From Prochlorococcus marinus CUG1416 (GTDB taxonomy: Bacteria; Cyanobacteriota; Cyanobacteriia; PCC-6307; Cyanobiaceae): DNA of 64,000 nucleotides. The position numbers and the translations under genes were made by a program. The notes below the pieces were generated by a model that was not told the DNA's origin, ran no database searches, and was given only the letters and a program-made list of their open reading frames with translations. Positions 37,586-47,259 of this stretch are shown here, one piece after another (positions within the stretch are counted from its first letter, which is position 1; the number at the start of each line of letters is the position of its first letter). The stretch lies in assembly GCF_017695965.1 (NCBI RefSeq), contig NZ_JAAORM010000001.1, positions 124,001 through 188,000 on the forward strand, written 5' to 3'.

Positions 37586-38731
37586 TTATTCTCTATTTTC
37601 TAAGCTAATCCAATCCCTTGGAGCTGACCCAGTATAGATTTGCGATGGTCTAAAAATTCTATTTGCTCCAAGTTGCTCTCTCCAATGAGCTAGCCAACCA
37701 GCAACTCTGGATATAGCAAAAATTGGAGTAAATAAATCACGAGGAATACCAAGTTTCCTATAAACAAGACCAGAATAAAAGTCTACATTAGGAAAAATAC
37801 CCTTTGGGCCAAGTCTTGGTATTGCTTCTACCTCTAATGATTTAGCAACGTCATACATTTCATCAGCTCCAAATCTAATAAAAAGCTCTTCTGCCAGTTT
37901 TTGAAGAATTATTGCTCTTGGATCTTTGACTTTATATTCCCTATGACCAAAGCCCATTATCTTACTTTTATTTTTTATTGCATTTTCTAAAAAAGAAGCT
38001 GCTTTGTCTGGAGTTTTGATTTCTTCCAACATCGCAATTACATCCTCATTCGCCCCTCCATGCAGCGGACCAGCCAAGGTTCCTACTGCAGAGGCGATTA
38101 CAGCATATGGGTCTGTAAGAGTGCTTGCCGTCACTCTAGCGCTAAATGTACTGGCGTTTAAACTATGTTCGGCATGTAGAATTAAACACCTATCAAAAAC
38201 TTTTGCAGCTATTGGATCTTGTTCTTTTTCAGTCAGCATGTAAAGAAAATTTGAGGAATATGTTAAATCATCTCGAGGTTGAATAGGGTCCTGTCCTTTT
38301 CTAATAAGTTGAAACGCAGCAATCATTGTGGGTATTTTTGCTATCAGTCTTATCACTGCGTTGTATATGTAATTAGGATCATCTATTGCTCTTCGTGAAT
38401 AGAAAAGTCCCAAAGAAGCCGCACTTGATTGAAGAGCGTCCATAGGATGACCTGTCGCAGGGAAACATTTCATCATATCTCTTACTCTAAAACTTAACCT
38501 GCGATGCATTTGAACTTCTTGTTCAAAATCTCTAAGTTGTATAGCTGTAGGCAATTCACCCCAAATCAATAGATAAGCAGTTTCTAAAAAACTGCTTTTT
38601 TTGGATAGTTCCTCAATGGAGTAGCCTCTATATAATAATTTGCCTTTATTGCCGTCAATATCACAGATGGATGAATTTGTAACTGGGACACCCTCTAATC
38701 CTGGTTTTAAAATTAGTTTGTTGCTATCCAA
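37586..38731 (-). CDS. gltA: Citrate synthase
   Basis: 381 residues with the catalytic His in HGGANED (about 222), a second in GFGHREYK (about 263) and the catalytic Asp in the PNVDFYSG segment. It feeds the incomplete TCA pathway of cyanobacteria, towards 2-oxoglutarate for nitrogen assimilation. The catalytic SLNASTFSARVTAST block is typical. It lies directly upstream of ndhA on the same strand. Confidence 0.94.
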   Translation of the reverse strand: MDSNKLILKPGLEGVPVTNSSICDIDGNKGKLLYRGYSIEELSKKSSFLETAYLLIWGELPTAIQLRDFEQEVQMHRRLSFRVRDMMKCFPATGHPMDALQSSAASLGLFYSRRAIDDPNYIYNAVIRLIAKIPTMIAAFQLIRKGQDPIQPRDDLTYSSNFLYMLTEKEQDPIAAKVFDRCLILHAEHSLNASTFSARVTASTLTDPYAVIASAVGTLAGPLHGGANEDVIAMLEEIKTPDKAASFLENAIKNKSKIMGFGHREYKVKDPRAIILQKLAEELFIRFGADEMYDVAKSLEVEAIPRLGPKGIFPNVDFYSGLVYRKLGIPRDLFTPIFAISRVAGWLAHWREQLGANRIFRPSQIYTGSAPRDWISLENRE

Positions 38732-38856
38732 TTTATTTATTCAATATTAAATTACTTATAGATTAAAGATAGTCAAATAATTTTTAATTAACCACAAGTT
38801 TATTAACTTCACAAAAATTTAAATTGATTGTGATTGAAGCTTTTTGAATAACTTGA

Positions 38857-40317
38857 TTAAAGTATTTTTAATATTGTTTTTGTATAAAGAATTGGATTTT
38901 TTTCAGGAATAGATTGTCTTATGATTTCTAGTGATTCTTCATTTGATATTTTTAAAATATTTCTAATGAGAAAATTAAGATCTTGCAAATCATAAAAATA
39001 TTCAATTTTATTGGAATTTCTATCATTAACATCAACTTTTGCATAAAGAAAAGCAGATTTATCTTGATTACCTTTTAGGTTAAAAAATTTTTTTGAGATT
39101 GTTTCTAGTTTTTTACCATTAATTAAGTAATTACTTATGATTTGTAAACCTCCGGATTCTATTGAATAGATATTTTCATAAGTTACTTGTTTTATTACTT
39201 CGTCTTTTTCTTCCAGAATATCTTTGGAATATATCGAGTAAATATCTTTATTTTGTTTCAAAGTATATTTGTTGAAATCTTTTAGTTTTTTCAAAGCTCT
39301 GAAATCAAATTGATCTTCAGTATTTTTTTCAAATGTAATAAGCCAATCTTTATTGGAATTGAGAATTAAAATGTTTTGATTTGAATTTTGATTAAACTCA
39401 TCAAGAAAACTGAGTTCAAAATCATTTAATAAAGGTTTTAGATAATTGTCTATATTTTTTATATCACTAAAAATTGCAACTTCAGGATTATCTTCATTAA
39501 TATTCTCTTGATTAAATAGCTTATCGTAAGCAAGAATATCAAGATTTTTTTTATTGTTTAGTAAATATGATTTTAAAGTTAAATGTTTATTTTTTAAGTC
39601 AAATGTTGTAGCTATAATATCCTCATTATTTTCAGTAAAAATTTCTTTATTAAAAAATATACTTTCCAAAAATTTATTTGTAAATAATATATTTTTTTCG
39701 TTTTTTAGTCCATGCAGTTCTCCCTCATATTGAAATTTGTTTTCTTTAAAATCATTACTAGAGTTAATACTATTTTTGATTAATTTTTTATCTGATGAAG
39801 CAATTATGTAATTATCTTCTGTCCGATATATAAATTTAAGGAAATTTAATTTATTTTCTCTAAAAATAGGTATTATTTCATAAGTCTGATCAATTTTATT
39901 GGAAAGATGTAATATATCATCTAGGTTTTTTTCTGGTTTAATTTTAAATACGATTAAAATATCATCTTTCAGCTTTTGATCATTCTCAAAAGTTGAGATT
40001 ATAAGTTCATTATTATAGATATCTTCTAATTTATTGTTGCCTAGATCTATACCTAAGTAATCTAAAATAGAATCTTTTATTAAAACAAAGTTATCTTGAT
40101 TTTTTGGATTTTTATCTTTTTCATTATTATTAATAATATTAAAACTATCTAAATTTGAAATAAATAATAATTTGTTGTTTTCAGGTATGTATTTTAAGAT
40201 ATTTAGCTGCTCAATATTTGTACTTTGCTCCTTATTTTTATTAGCAGAAACTTTTTTAAAACCAAAAAAAAGTAATATAGATAATAATATTATTATTGCT
40301 ACTACTCTAAGTTTCAT
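38857..40317 (-). CDS. DUF3352-like membrane-anchored protein
   Basis: The start MKLRVVAIIIL (40317) is taken; an upstream ATG at 40323 adds two residues. A single N-terminal hydrophobic helix (about 5-22) anchors or exports a large Asn/Lys/Ile-rich domain of about 460 residues. Repeated LISTFEN/LILNSNKDW-like beta segments and a YKKDxYxIxSKD-like repeat fit the cyanobacterial DUF3352 family. No catalytic motif is visible. Extreme AT content and low complexity suggest fast divergence between strains. It has no operon partner; a 125-nt gap separates it from gltA. Confidence 0.65.
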   Translation of the reverse strand: MKLRVVAIIILLSILLFFGFKKVSANKNKEQSTNIEQLNILKYIPENNKLLFISNLDSFNIINNNEKDKNPKNQDNFVLIKDSILDYLGIDLGNNKLEDIYNNELIISTFENDQKLKDDILIVFKIKPEKNLDDILHLSNKIDQTYEIIPIFRENKLNFLKFIYRTEDNYIIASSDKKLIKNSINSSNDFKENKFQYEGELHGLKNEKNILFTNKFLESIFFNKEIFTENNEDIIATTFDLKNKHLTLKSYLLNNKKNLDILAYDKLFNQENINEDNPEVAIFSDIKNIDNYLKPLLNDFELSFLDEFNQNSNQNILILNSNKDWLITFEKNTEDQFDFRALKKLKDFNKYTLKQNKDIYSIYSKDILEEKDEVIKQVTYENIYSIESGGLQIISNYLINGKKLETISKKFFNLKGNQDKSAFLYAKVDVNDRNSNKIEYFYDLQDLNFLIRNILKISNEESLEIIRQSIPEKNPILYTKTILKIL

Positions 40318-40406
40318 TATCAATGTTTATTTTTATTTTTAACAATAAATTTCCTACTGCAACTTAATTTATTAAATTGTAAATAACACATAATTTATCC
40401 TATCAA

Positions 40407-40757
40407 TTGGGAAATTATCCAAAATCTATAAATGCCTCTAATCTTAATGATTGGTTTAATTCTGAAAAAGAAGATCCAGTCTTGATTGATGTAAGAGAAC
40501 ATTCAGAGCTTGAAATAGCTCGTTTCTCAAAAGAATTTTTACATATACCAATTAGTAAAGTTACATCTGAATACGTTGAAGAAATATTTGCTGATTTATT
40601 AGACAGAGAAATTGTTGTTACCTGTCATGCAGGAATAAGAAGTTATAACTTTTGTCAATGGTGCTTAGATAATAATATTGTGAGCGAAATATGGAATTTG
40701 GAGGAGGGTATTGATGGATGGAGTAGATATATTGACCAATCAATTCCAAGGTATTGA
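40407..40757 (+). CDS. Single-domain rhodanese (sulfurtransferase-like)
   Basis: 116 residues covering one rhodanese domain: LIDVREHSELEIAR (27-39) and the active-site loop CHAGIRS with Cys73. It could transfer sulfane sulfur or act in signalling. The only start in frame is TTG 40407, since there is a stop at 40380. It is convergent with trpB with adjoining ends. Confidence 0.85.
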   Translation: MGNYPKSINASNLNDWFNSEKEDPVLIDVREHSELEIARFSKEFLHIPISKVTSEYVEEIFADLLDREIVVTCHAGIRSYNFCQWCLDNNIVSEIWNLEEGIDGWSRYIDQSIPRY

Positions 40758-42002
40758 TTAAATATCTAATGAAGATGCAACAGTGTTAACATCTTTGTCG
40801 CCTCTCCCAGAGCAATTGATAACTATATGAGTATCTTTTTCAAGAGTAGGGCATAATTTATCTAACCAAGCAAAGGCATGGGAAGTTTCGAGTGCAGGTA
40901 TAATTCCTTCTAGTTCACTAACAAGTCTCAAAGCATCTAAAGCTTCTTGATCTGTAACTGATCCATATTCTGCTCTACCTATATCTTTTAAATGGCTATG
41001 TTCAGGCCCTACCCCAGGGTAATCTAGGCCTGCACTTATGGAGTGGGCTTCTTGTACCTGACCATTATCATCTTGTAAAAGAAGACTCATTGAGCCATGC
41101 AAAATTCCTACTGAACCTTTCGTGATAGTGGCAGCATGCTTGTCAGTATCAACTCCGCTTCCTGCAGCTTCAACTCCAATTAGTCTTACTGACCTTTCTT
41201 TAAGGAAAGGATGGAAAAGGCCCATTGCATTTGATCCTCCACCTACACATGCAAGTAAAATATCGGGTAAAGATCCAAACGATTCCAGGCATTGCTTTTT
41301 GGCTTCTTCTCCAATAACTGCATGAAAATCTCTCACAATCTTTGGGAAAGGGTGAGGACCAGCAACAGATCCTAAAATGTAGTGTGTGGTTTCTACATTA
41401 GAAACCCAATCTCTAATAGCTTCACTAGTAGCATCCTTAAGTGTTGCAGTTCCAGAATTTACAACTTTAACTTCAGCCCCTAGCAATTTCATTCTAAAAA
41501 CGTTGAGGGATTGTCTTTTTATGTCCTCAGCACCCATATAGATAATGCATTTCAAGCCAAATCTCGCACAAACAGTAGCTGTAGCAACTCCATGCTGACC
41601 TGCTCCAGTTTCTGCAATTATCCTTTGTTTACCCATTCTTATTGCTAATAAAGCTTGTCCAAGGGCATTATTGATTTTGTGAGCACCAGTATGATTTAAA
41701 TCTTCTCTTTTAAGCCATATCCTTGCAGTGGCTTGTTTGGTTTTATAATGTTCAGTAAGTCTTTTAGCTTCATAAAGTGGAGTTTCTCTTCCCACATAAG
41801 TCTTAAGTAGATGATTTAATTCTTTTACGAAAAGTTTATCTTTCCATGCATTTGCAGCAGCAGTTTCAAGCTCAAAAAGAGCAGGCATTAGTGTTTCAGG
41901 AACATATTGACCACCATATTTCCCAAATCTTCCCTCTTTGGAGGGTTGATTCAAATCCTCATTTTGATAATCTTGATCTTGGCGAGAAAATGTACTTACC
42001 AC
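40758..42002 (-). CDS. trpB: Tryptophan synthase beta chain
   Basis: 414 residues. The PLP lysine is K109 in the [15 protein letters not shown] block, with the glycine-rich phosphate loop [10 protein letters not shown] near 252. It makes tryptophan from indole and serine; the alpha chain (trpA) is not in the window. It is divergent from the SUI1-like gene, 47 nt away. Confidence 0.97.
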   Translation of the reverse strand: MVSTFSRQDQDYQNEDLNQPSKEGRFGKYGGQYVPETLMPALFELETAAANAWKDKLFVKELNHLLKTYVGRETPLYEAKRLTEHYKTKQATARIWLKREDLNHTGAHKINNALGQALLAIRMGKQRIIAETGAGQHGVATATVCARFGLKCIIYMGAEDIKRQSLNVFRMKLLGAEVKVVNSGTATLKDATSEAIRDWVSNVETTHYILGSVAGPHPFPKIVRDFHAVIGEEAKKQCLESFGSLPDILLACVGGGSNAMGLFHPFLKERSVRLIGVEAAGSGVDTDKHAATITKGSVGILHGSMSLLLQDDNGQVQEAHSISAGLDYPGVGPEHSHLKDIGRAEYGSVTDQEALDALRLVSELEGIIPALETSHAFAWLDKLCPTLEKDTHIVINCSGRGDKDVNTVASSLDI

Positions 42003-42049
42003 TTTTAAATAGAAAAAGTATTAACTTACTATAGATTACATTTAAATTA

Positions 42050-42361
42050 ATGGGAAAAAAGAATTGGATCGAATTTGATAATCAAGAAAATAAATCTGAA
42101 GAAAAAGCTAAAATAGAAAAATTTAATAAAGGATTAAAAATAAATATTTCTAAACAAAAAAAAGGTAAAAAGGGTAAGACGATCACCTTAATTAAAAATT
42201 TAGGAACTGAGGATGAAATCTTACTAAAAGAATTGCTTAAAAAAATTAAAGTTTTTTGTGGTACTGGAGGAACATTAATTGATAGTAATATCCAGTTACA
42301 GGGTGATATGGTATCGAAATCAATTGAGTTTCTTCGTAAAGAGGGATTTCAAAATTTATGA
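42050..42361 (+). CDS. SUI1/YciH-like translation factor
   Basis: 103 residues. The C-terminal 60 form an eIF1/SUI1 domain with KKIKVFCGTGGTLIDSNIQLQGD, the basic loop and beta segment of YciH proteins. The N-terminal 40 residues are basic and disordered. YciH is reported to affect initiation fidelity. It starts close to cysC (42 nt). Confidence 0.85.
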   Translation: MGKKNWIEFDNQENKSEEKAKIEKFNKGLKINISKQKKGKKGKTITLIKNLGTEDEILLKELLKKIKVFCGTGGTLIDSNIQLQGDMVSKSIEFLRKEGFQNL

Positions 42362-42403
42362 AGTAAGCGTTAGGATAAGTTTTTAATTTTGATGATTTAA
42401 AAA

Positions 42404-43027
42404 ATGAAAGAACAAGATCAAACAAATTCAACGAATATAAAGTGGCACAATTTAACTATTGATAGAGATAAATTAGAAAAAATGAGAGGTCATAAAGGAA
42501 TGGTTATTTGGTTTACAGGGTTATCAGGCTCTGGTAAGAGTACTTTGGCAAACGCTTTAAATGAAGTTTTACACTTAGATGGTTTTTCAACTTACGTGTT
42601 GGATGGAGATAATATAAGACACGGTTTATGCAAAGATCTTGGGTTTTCCGATGAAGATAGAGAAGAAAATATAAGAAGAATTGGAGAAGTTGCGAATTTA
42701 TTTATGAATGCTGGGATAATAACTATTACAGCATTCGTTTCACCATTTATTAGTGATAGAGATAAAGTGAGAAAAATTATTGGATCTAAGGATTTTATTG
42801 AAGTTTATTGTGCTGCTGATATCAAAGTTTGCGAAAATAGGGATACTAAAGGTCTTTATAAGAAAGCTCGTTTGGGAGAAATTAAGGATTTTACTGGGAT
42901 TTCTAGTCCATATGAAGCTCCTCATAATCCAGAAATTGTTGTTGATACAGGTTCGTTAGATTTAAATGATTCAGTTGAAAAAGTTATTAACTATCTAAAA
43001 AAAGAAAACTTTCTTAAAAAGGGCTAA
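42404..43027 (+). CDS. cysC: Adenylylsulfate kinase
   Basis: It makes PAPS from APS in sulfate assimilation. P-loop GLSGSGKST (39-47), LDGDNIRHGLCKDLGFS substrate block (about 66-82) and the GLYKKAR lid segment. 207 residues. It is convergent with purE, 15 nt apart. Confidence 0.95.
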   Translation: MKEQDQTNSTNIKWHNLTIDRDKLEKMRGHKGMVIWFTGLSGSGKSTLANALNEVLHLDGFSTYVLDGDNIRHGLCKDLGFSDEDREENIRRIGEVANLFMNAGIITITAFVSPFISDRDKVRKIIGSKDFIEVYCAADIKVCENRDTKGLYKKARLGEIKDFTGISSPYEAPHNPEIVVDTGSLDLNDSVEKVINYLKKENFLKKG

Positions 43028-43042
43028 TAGAAAAATATTAGT

Positions 43043-43579
43043 TCATTTATTTTGAAGATAATTGTCAGCTCCAATAGTGGATAACTTACTATTTTTAGTT
43101 CGTACCTGTGTATGAAGATTTTTTCTGAATTCTTTTAAATTTTCCTTTATGGATTTATCAAATAAACTGATCATCTCTATTGCCAATAGTCCGGCATTTT
43201 GACCTCCATTAATTGCAACTGTTGCTACTGGTATCCCAGCGGGCATTTGAACAATTGATAAAAGAGAGTCAATCCCCTTAAGTGTCTTACTCTCTACTGG
43301 TACTCCAATTACAGGAATGCAAGTTATGGATGCCAACATTCCTGGAAGATGAGCAGCACCACCAGCACCGGCAATTATTACTTTTATATTTTCTGATTCT
43401 GCATTTTTTGCATATTCCATCATTTCAATAGGTGTTCGATGGGCAGAAAGTATACAAACTTCAGTTTTTATTCCAAATTCTCTTAAAATATCAATAGCAG
43501 GCTTCAATGTTTTTAGATCTGAATCACTTCCCATTACGACAGCGATTTTATATATATCTTTAGAATTAAATTCTGACAA
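43043..43579 (-). CDS. purE: N5-carboxyaminoimidazole ribonucleotide mutase
   Basis: It carries out the purine step N5-CAIR to CAIR. GSDSD (17-21), SAHRTP (45-50) and IAGAGGAAHLPGM are all present. 178 residues, slightly longer at the C-terminus than the usual 160-170. Divergent from chlM, sharing an 79-nt promoter region that contains a dyad. Confidence 0.95.
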   Translation of the reverse strand: MSEFNSKDIYKIAVVMGSDSDLKTLKPAIDILREFGIKTEVCILSAHRTPIEMMEYAKNAESENIKVIIAGAGGAAHLPGMLASITCIPVIGVPVESKTLKGIDSLLSIVQMPAGIPVATVAINGGQNAGLLAIEMISLFDKSIKENLKEFRKNLHTQVRTKNSKLSTIGADNYLQNK

Positions 43580-43600
43580 AATAACAAATCAATTCTTTCC

Positions 43601-43606
43601 TATAAT
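43601..43606 (+). promoter_or_regulatory. Candidate -10 box of chlM
   Basis: A perfect TATAAT 53 nt before the chlM ATG. It is immediately followed by the inverted repeat at 43607, which would overlap the transcription start. Confidence 0.45.
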
Positions 43607-43628
43607 GGCGTGCAATTAATTTAGCGCC
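43607..43628. promoter_or_regulatory. Dyad GGCG-N14-CGCC around AATTAATT in the purE/chlM region
   Basis: GGCG and CGCC arms lie 14 nt apart around a central AATTAATT, giving 16 symmetric positions of 22. GC-rich arms stand out in this AT-rich intergenic DNA. It sits just after a TATAAT box, where a repressor could block chlM transcription. Confidence 0.4.
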
Positions 43629-43658
43629 AGTTAGTTAATATAAAAAGAATAAATTTTC

Positions 43659-44369
43659 ATGAATATTATGTCGTCAAATAAGATTATCGAGAAAAGTGAA
43701 GTTAGGGAGTATTTTAATGGCACTGGCTTTGATAGATGGAACAAAATTTATAGCAAATCTGATGAAATTAATGCAGTTCAGAAAAATATTAGAAAAGGAC
43801 ATCAAAAGACTGTAGATGATGTAGTTTCATACATCAAAAATTATCCTGAACTAACAAAAAAAAGTTATTGTGATGCAGGATGTGGTGTAGGAAGTCTATC
43901 AATACCCTTACTTAGACTTGGTATAAAAGAATTACAGGTAAGCGATATTTCTTCTGAAATGATTAAAGAAACAAAACAACGCATAAAAGATTTAGGTTTG
44001 AACCAAGGTAAAATCAAATATGAAGTCTGTGATCTAGAAAAATTAAAAGGATTATTTGATGTTGTAGTTTGTTTGGATGTATTTATTCATTATCCTCAAC
44101 CGGTCGCAGAAGAAATGGTCCAACATCTATGTGATTTAAGTAAAGAAAAACTAATCGTTAGCTTTGCTCCGTATACTCCATTTCTTGCTGTTCTAAAAAA
44201 TATAGGTAAATTATTTCCTGGGCCAAGTAAAACTACAAGAGCTTATACATTAAAAGAAAAGGGTATTATTAATGCCGCTAAACAAAGAGGATTTAGCGTA
44301 GTCAAAACGAAATTAAATCAAGCTCCTTTTTATTTTTCAAAACTAATTGAATTCGAAAAAATTAACTAG
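43659..44369 (+). CDS. chlM: Magnesium-protoporphyrin O-methyltransferase
   Basis: A chlorophyll-pathway SAM methyltransferase. The SAM motif I is DAGCGVGSL (72-80), and the N-terminal EYFNGTGFDRWNKIY signature is typical of ChlM/BchM. 236 residues. It acts on Mg-protoporphyrin IX after Mg chelatase. A second ATG at residue 4 could be the true start. It is convergent with the response regulator, 1 nt apart. Confidence 0.95.
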   Translation: MNIMSSNKIIEKSEVREYFNGTGFDRWNKIYSKSDEINAVQKNIRKGHQKTVDDVVSYIKNYPELTKKSYCDAGCGVGSLSIPLLRLGIKELQVSDISSEMIKETKQRIKDLGLNQGKIKYEVCDLEKLKGLFDVVVCLDVFIHYPQPVAEEMVQHLCDLSKEKLIVSFAPYTPFLAVLKNIGKLFPGPSKTTRAYTLKEKGIINAAKQRGFSVVKTKLNQAPFYFSKLIEFEKIN

Positions 44370-44370
44370 T

Positions 44371-45099
44371 TCATTTAACTAAATGATTTTCAAGTGCATA
44401 ACGAACTAATTCGGTTCGGCTAGATGTACCTGTCTTGATAAAAAGTCTACTTACATATTTTTCAACATTTCTAATAGATGTTTCAAGCTGTCTTGCAATT
44501 TCCTTGTTCATCAGCCCCTCTGCTACTAGTTGAAGTACACTCGCTTCTCTTGGAGTAAAACTAGGAAGATTTATTTTATTTTCTGAATTAGTCGGATTTT
44601 GGTCTGTGAGCATAGATTTTATTTCAGTAATTTGCTTCGCCATTTTGCTTACGTCTATATCTGCGAATCGTGCTGCTTCTTTTAGTAAACGTTCTTGTCT
44701 GTTGATTACATTTTTAACTCTCGCAGCTAATTCATCGGGGTCGAAAGGTTTTGAAATATAATCATCAACGCCTGCAAGATAACCTTCTGTTCTGTCTAGG
44801 GTCATTCCTTTTGCAGTTAGAAAAATAACTGGAGTTCCTCCTAATTTTTCATCTTCTCTAATTTTTTCTAATAAAGCATAACCGTTAGCTCGGGGCATCA
44901 TAATATCACTAATGATCAAATCGGGAAAAATTGTTTGAGCTTTTTCCCAACCATCCTCTCCATCAACTGCAATAAATATTTCAAAGCCTTCATCTTCTAG
45001 AAATGTTTTAACAGCTGTTCTTAAACCAGGCTCATCATCAACTAATAAAATTCTTGATTTTCTTACTGGTTCATTATTTATTTGATTAATTTCATTCAT
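44371..45099 (-). CDS. NarL/FixJ-type response regulator (Ycf29-like)
   Basis: 242 residues: receiver domain (about 15-135) with D21/D22, phospho-acceptor D65, T95 and K117, and a LuxR helix-turn-helix (about 177-240: FTPREASVLQLVAEGLMNKEIA). The linker is longer than usual with an aromatic-poor helix. It resembles plastid Ycf29 and the cyanobacterial regulator of that group. No partner kinase gene is nearby, so its signal is unknown. It is divergent from the cysteine desulfurase gene. Confidence 0.87.
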   Translation of the reverse strand: MNEINQINNEPVRKSRILLVDDEPGLRTAVKTFLEDEGFEIFIAVDGEDGWEKAQTIFPDLIISDIMMPRANGYALLEKIREDEKLGGTPVIFLTAKGMTLDRTEGYLAGVDDYISKPFDPDELAARVKNVINRQERLLKEAARFADIDVSKMAKQITEIKSMLTDQNPTNSENKINLPSFTPREASVLQLVAEGLMNKEIARQLETSIRNVEKYVSRLFIKTGTSSRTELVRYALENHLVK

Positions 45100-45158
45100 T
45101 TTTTAAATTCTTGAATTTGATTTTCTAGTAATAATGAGAATTTTATATACTAAATACA

Positions 45159-46304
45159 ATGCTATCAACTCCCATACTACTAGACTATCAATCTTCAACT
45201 CCTTGCTCTAAAGATGTTGTTGATTCTATGAAACCTTTTTGGAGTGAGATATTTTCTAATCCTTCAAGTAAATCTAATTTGGCGGGTATCAAAGCAAGCG
45301 CTATATTGGAAGCCTCAAGAGAAAAAATAGAACAAAATTTATTTCTTAAAAATAAAAAGGTTATTTTTACCAGTGGGGCAACAGAATCTAATAACCTAGC
45401 TTTATTAGGTTTTGCAAGAAATTTCCACAAAAAAACAGGCAATTATGGACATATTATTACCTTGAAAACGGAGCATAAAGCTGTACTTGAACCCCTAAAC
45501 CAACTAAAAAAAGAGGGATTTATGGTTACAGAAATTACTCCGGAAAGAGATGGCATAATTTCAGAAGAACAGTTCAAAAAGAATATTAGAAAAGATACAT
45601 TTATGGTTAGTGTCATGATGGCAAATAACGAAATAGGAGTTATTCAGCCCATAGAAAATATTGCAAAGATATGTAAATCAAAAGGAATAACTTTTCACTC
45701 TGATTTTGCGCAATGTTTAGGTTATGTCGAATTAGACAATCTTCTATCAGATGTAAATATGATAACGATGAGTTCTCATAAAATTTATGGTCCCAAAGGG
45801 ATAGGACTTCTTTTGATTGATCAAGAAATTACTCTTGAGCCTTTAATTGTTGGAGGAGGGCAGGAATATGGTCTTAGATCTGGTACCTTACCTCTTCCTT
45901 TAGTAGTAGGCTTTGCTAAAGCAATAGAGATGGCAGTTTTTAATCAAAAAAATAATGCTGAGAAATTACTTTTGTATAGAAATAACCTTTTAGAGGGTTT
46001 GTTAGAAAATAATTCAGGTTTATTAATTAATGGCTCCATAAAAAATAGGTTACCTCATAATTTAAATTTGACTGTATTGGATTTAAACGGAGCAAAGTTT
46101 CATAAACTTATAAAATCTAAAATAATTTGTTCTAGTGGATCGACATGCAGTAATGGTGAACCATCTCATGTTTTACTCGCCTTAGGTAGATCTTTTAAAG
46201 AAGCAGAATCTTCAATAAGGTTAAGTATAGGATTAAGCACTAATTCAAATGATATAAAACAAGCAATTCATATTCTTACAAATTCGATCAAATCATTACG
46301 TTAG
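45159..46304 (+). CDS. Cysteine desulfurase (NifS/IscS-like)
   Basis: A PLP enzyme providing sulfane sulfur for Fe-S clusters or thiolation. K208 in SSHKIYGPKG binds PLP, and catalytic Cys330 lies in CSSGSTCSNGEPS. The FTSGATESNN and MMANNEIG blocks are typical. 381 residues. Convergent with rsmH. Group I (IscS/NifS) type by the long Cys loop. Confidence 0.93.
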   Translation: MLSTPILLDYQSSTPCSKDVVDSMKPFWSEIFSNPSSKSNLAGIKASAILEASREKIEQNLFLKNKKVIFTSGATESNNLALLGFARNFHKKTGNYGHIITLKTEHKAVLEPLNQLKKEGFMVTEITPERDGIISEEQFKKNIRKDTFMVSVMMANNEIGVIQPIENIAKICKSKGITFHSDFAQCLGYVELDNLLSDVNMITMSSHKIYGPKGIGLLLIDQEITLEPLIVGGGQEYGLRSGTLPLPLVVGFAKAIEMAVFNQKNNAEKLLLYRNNLLEGLLENNSGLLINGSIKNRLPHNLNLTVLDLNGAKFHKLIKSKIICSSGSTCSNGEPSHVLLALGRSFKEAESSIRLSIGLSTNSNDIKQAIHILTNSIKSLR

Positions 46305-46318
46305 CAATTAATGGCGCT

Positions 46319-47221
46319 TTACTTTAATTGAGCAATTCTTAATTTTCCACTTCTAGCTCTTTTATTGACTTCGACTTCTTGTTCGGAAGGAGTTATTGGC
46401 TTTTTTGTCAGGTTTCTTAGTCTTTGATCATTCTTAAAAGCATTTTTAACTAATCTATCCTCCAAGGAATGAAAACTAATAATAGAAATAATTCCACCTG
46501 GAAGTAGCCAACCAGGGACAACTTGCAAAAATTTTTCTAATACTTCAATTTCTTTATTAACGGCAATTCTTAGTGCTTGGAATGTTCTAGTTGCTGGGTG
46601 TATTTTTTTATATCTTTGTTTTGGTGGGAAGCATCCTGCAATAGAATAAGCCAAATCTTTTGTACCAGAATATTTCCCGTTTACCTTTAAATCCATTTTT
46701 ATTTTTCTAGCAATCTTTCGTGATAATCTCTCATCTCCATATTTATAAATTAGATTAGCTAGATCTTTTTCATTTAAAGTCTCAATTAATTTTTCTGCAT
46801 TAACCTCAAGCAAAGGATTCATGCGCATATCAAGGGGACCATCTTTTTGAAAACTAAATCCTCTGTTTGGGGTATCAATTTGGTTACTATTTACTCCAAG
46901 ATCTGCAATCACAAAAGAAACTTTTGCATTTGGTTCAAAATCCGCAAAATTTGCAGCCCTTATATCAATCCTATTTTTAAATTCATCAAGTTTTTTTGAT
47001 GCTGATTTTCTTGCGAATGGATCTTGATCAAGTCCAATTATATTTAAATCCGAATATTTTCTCAATAAATGATAAGAGTGCCCGCCTCCGCCTAAAGTTG
47101 CGTCTATTCCTTTAAGTTGGGTTGTATTTATTAATGGGTAATGCTCTAATGATGCCATAATCTCATCTGTCATAACTGATTTATGATTGAAAAAAGATGA
47201 ATCAGATAGGTCAGTTTGCAT
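46319..47221 (-). CDS. rsmH: 16S rRNA m4C1402 methyltransferase
   Basis: 300 residues. HKSVMTDEIM at the N-terminus, LGGGGHSYHLL (about 42-52) as the SAM site, and the C-terminal SFHSLEDRLVKNAFK block are all diagnostic of RsmH (MraW). It modifies C1402 in the ribosomal decoding centre. Divergent from ndhH, with only 38 nt between starts. Confidence 0.96.
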   Translation of the reverse strand: MQTDLSDSSFFNHKSVMTDEIMASLEHYPLINTTQLKGIDATLGGGGHSYHLLRKYSDLNIIGLDQDPFARKSASKKLDEFKNRIDIRAANFADFEPNAKVSFVIADLGVNSNQIDTPNRGFSFQKDGPLDMRMNPLLEVNAEKLIETLNEKDLANLIYKYGDERLSRKIARKIKMDLKVNGKYSGTKDLAYSIAGCFPPKQRYKKIHPATRTFQALRIAVNKEIEVLEKFLQVVPGWLLPGGIISIISFHSLEDRLVKNAFKNDQRLRNLTKKPITPSEQEVEVNKRARSGKLRIAQLK

Positions 47222-47259
47222 AACTTTCGACTAAGATTTATTTAGAAGTTAAATTTCGA

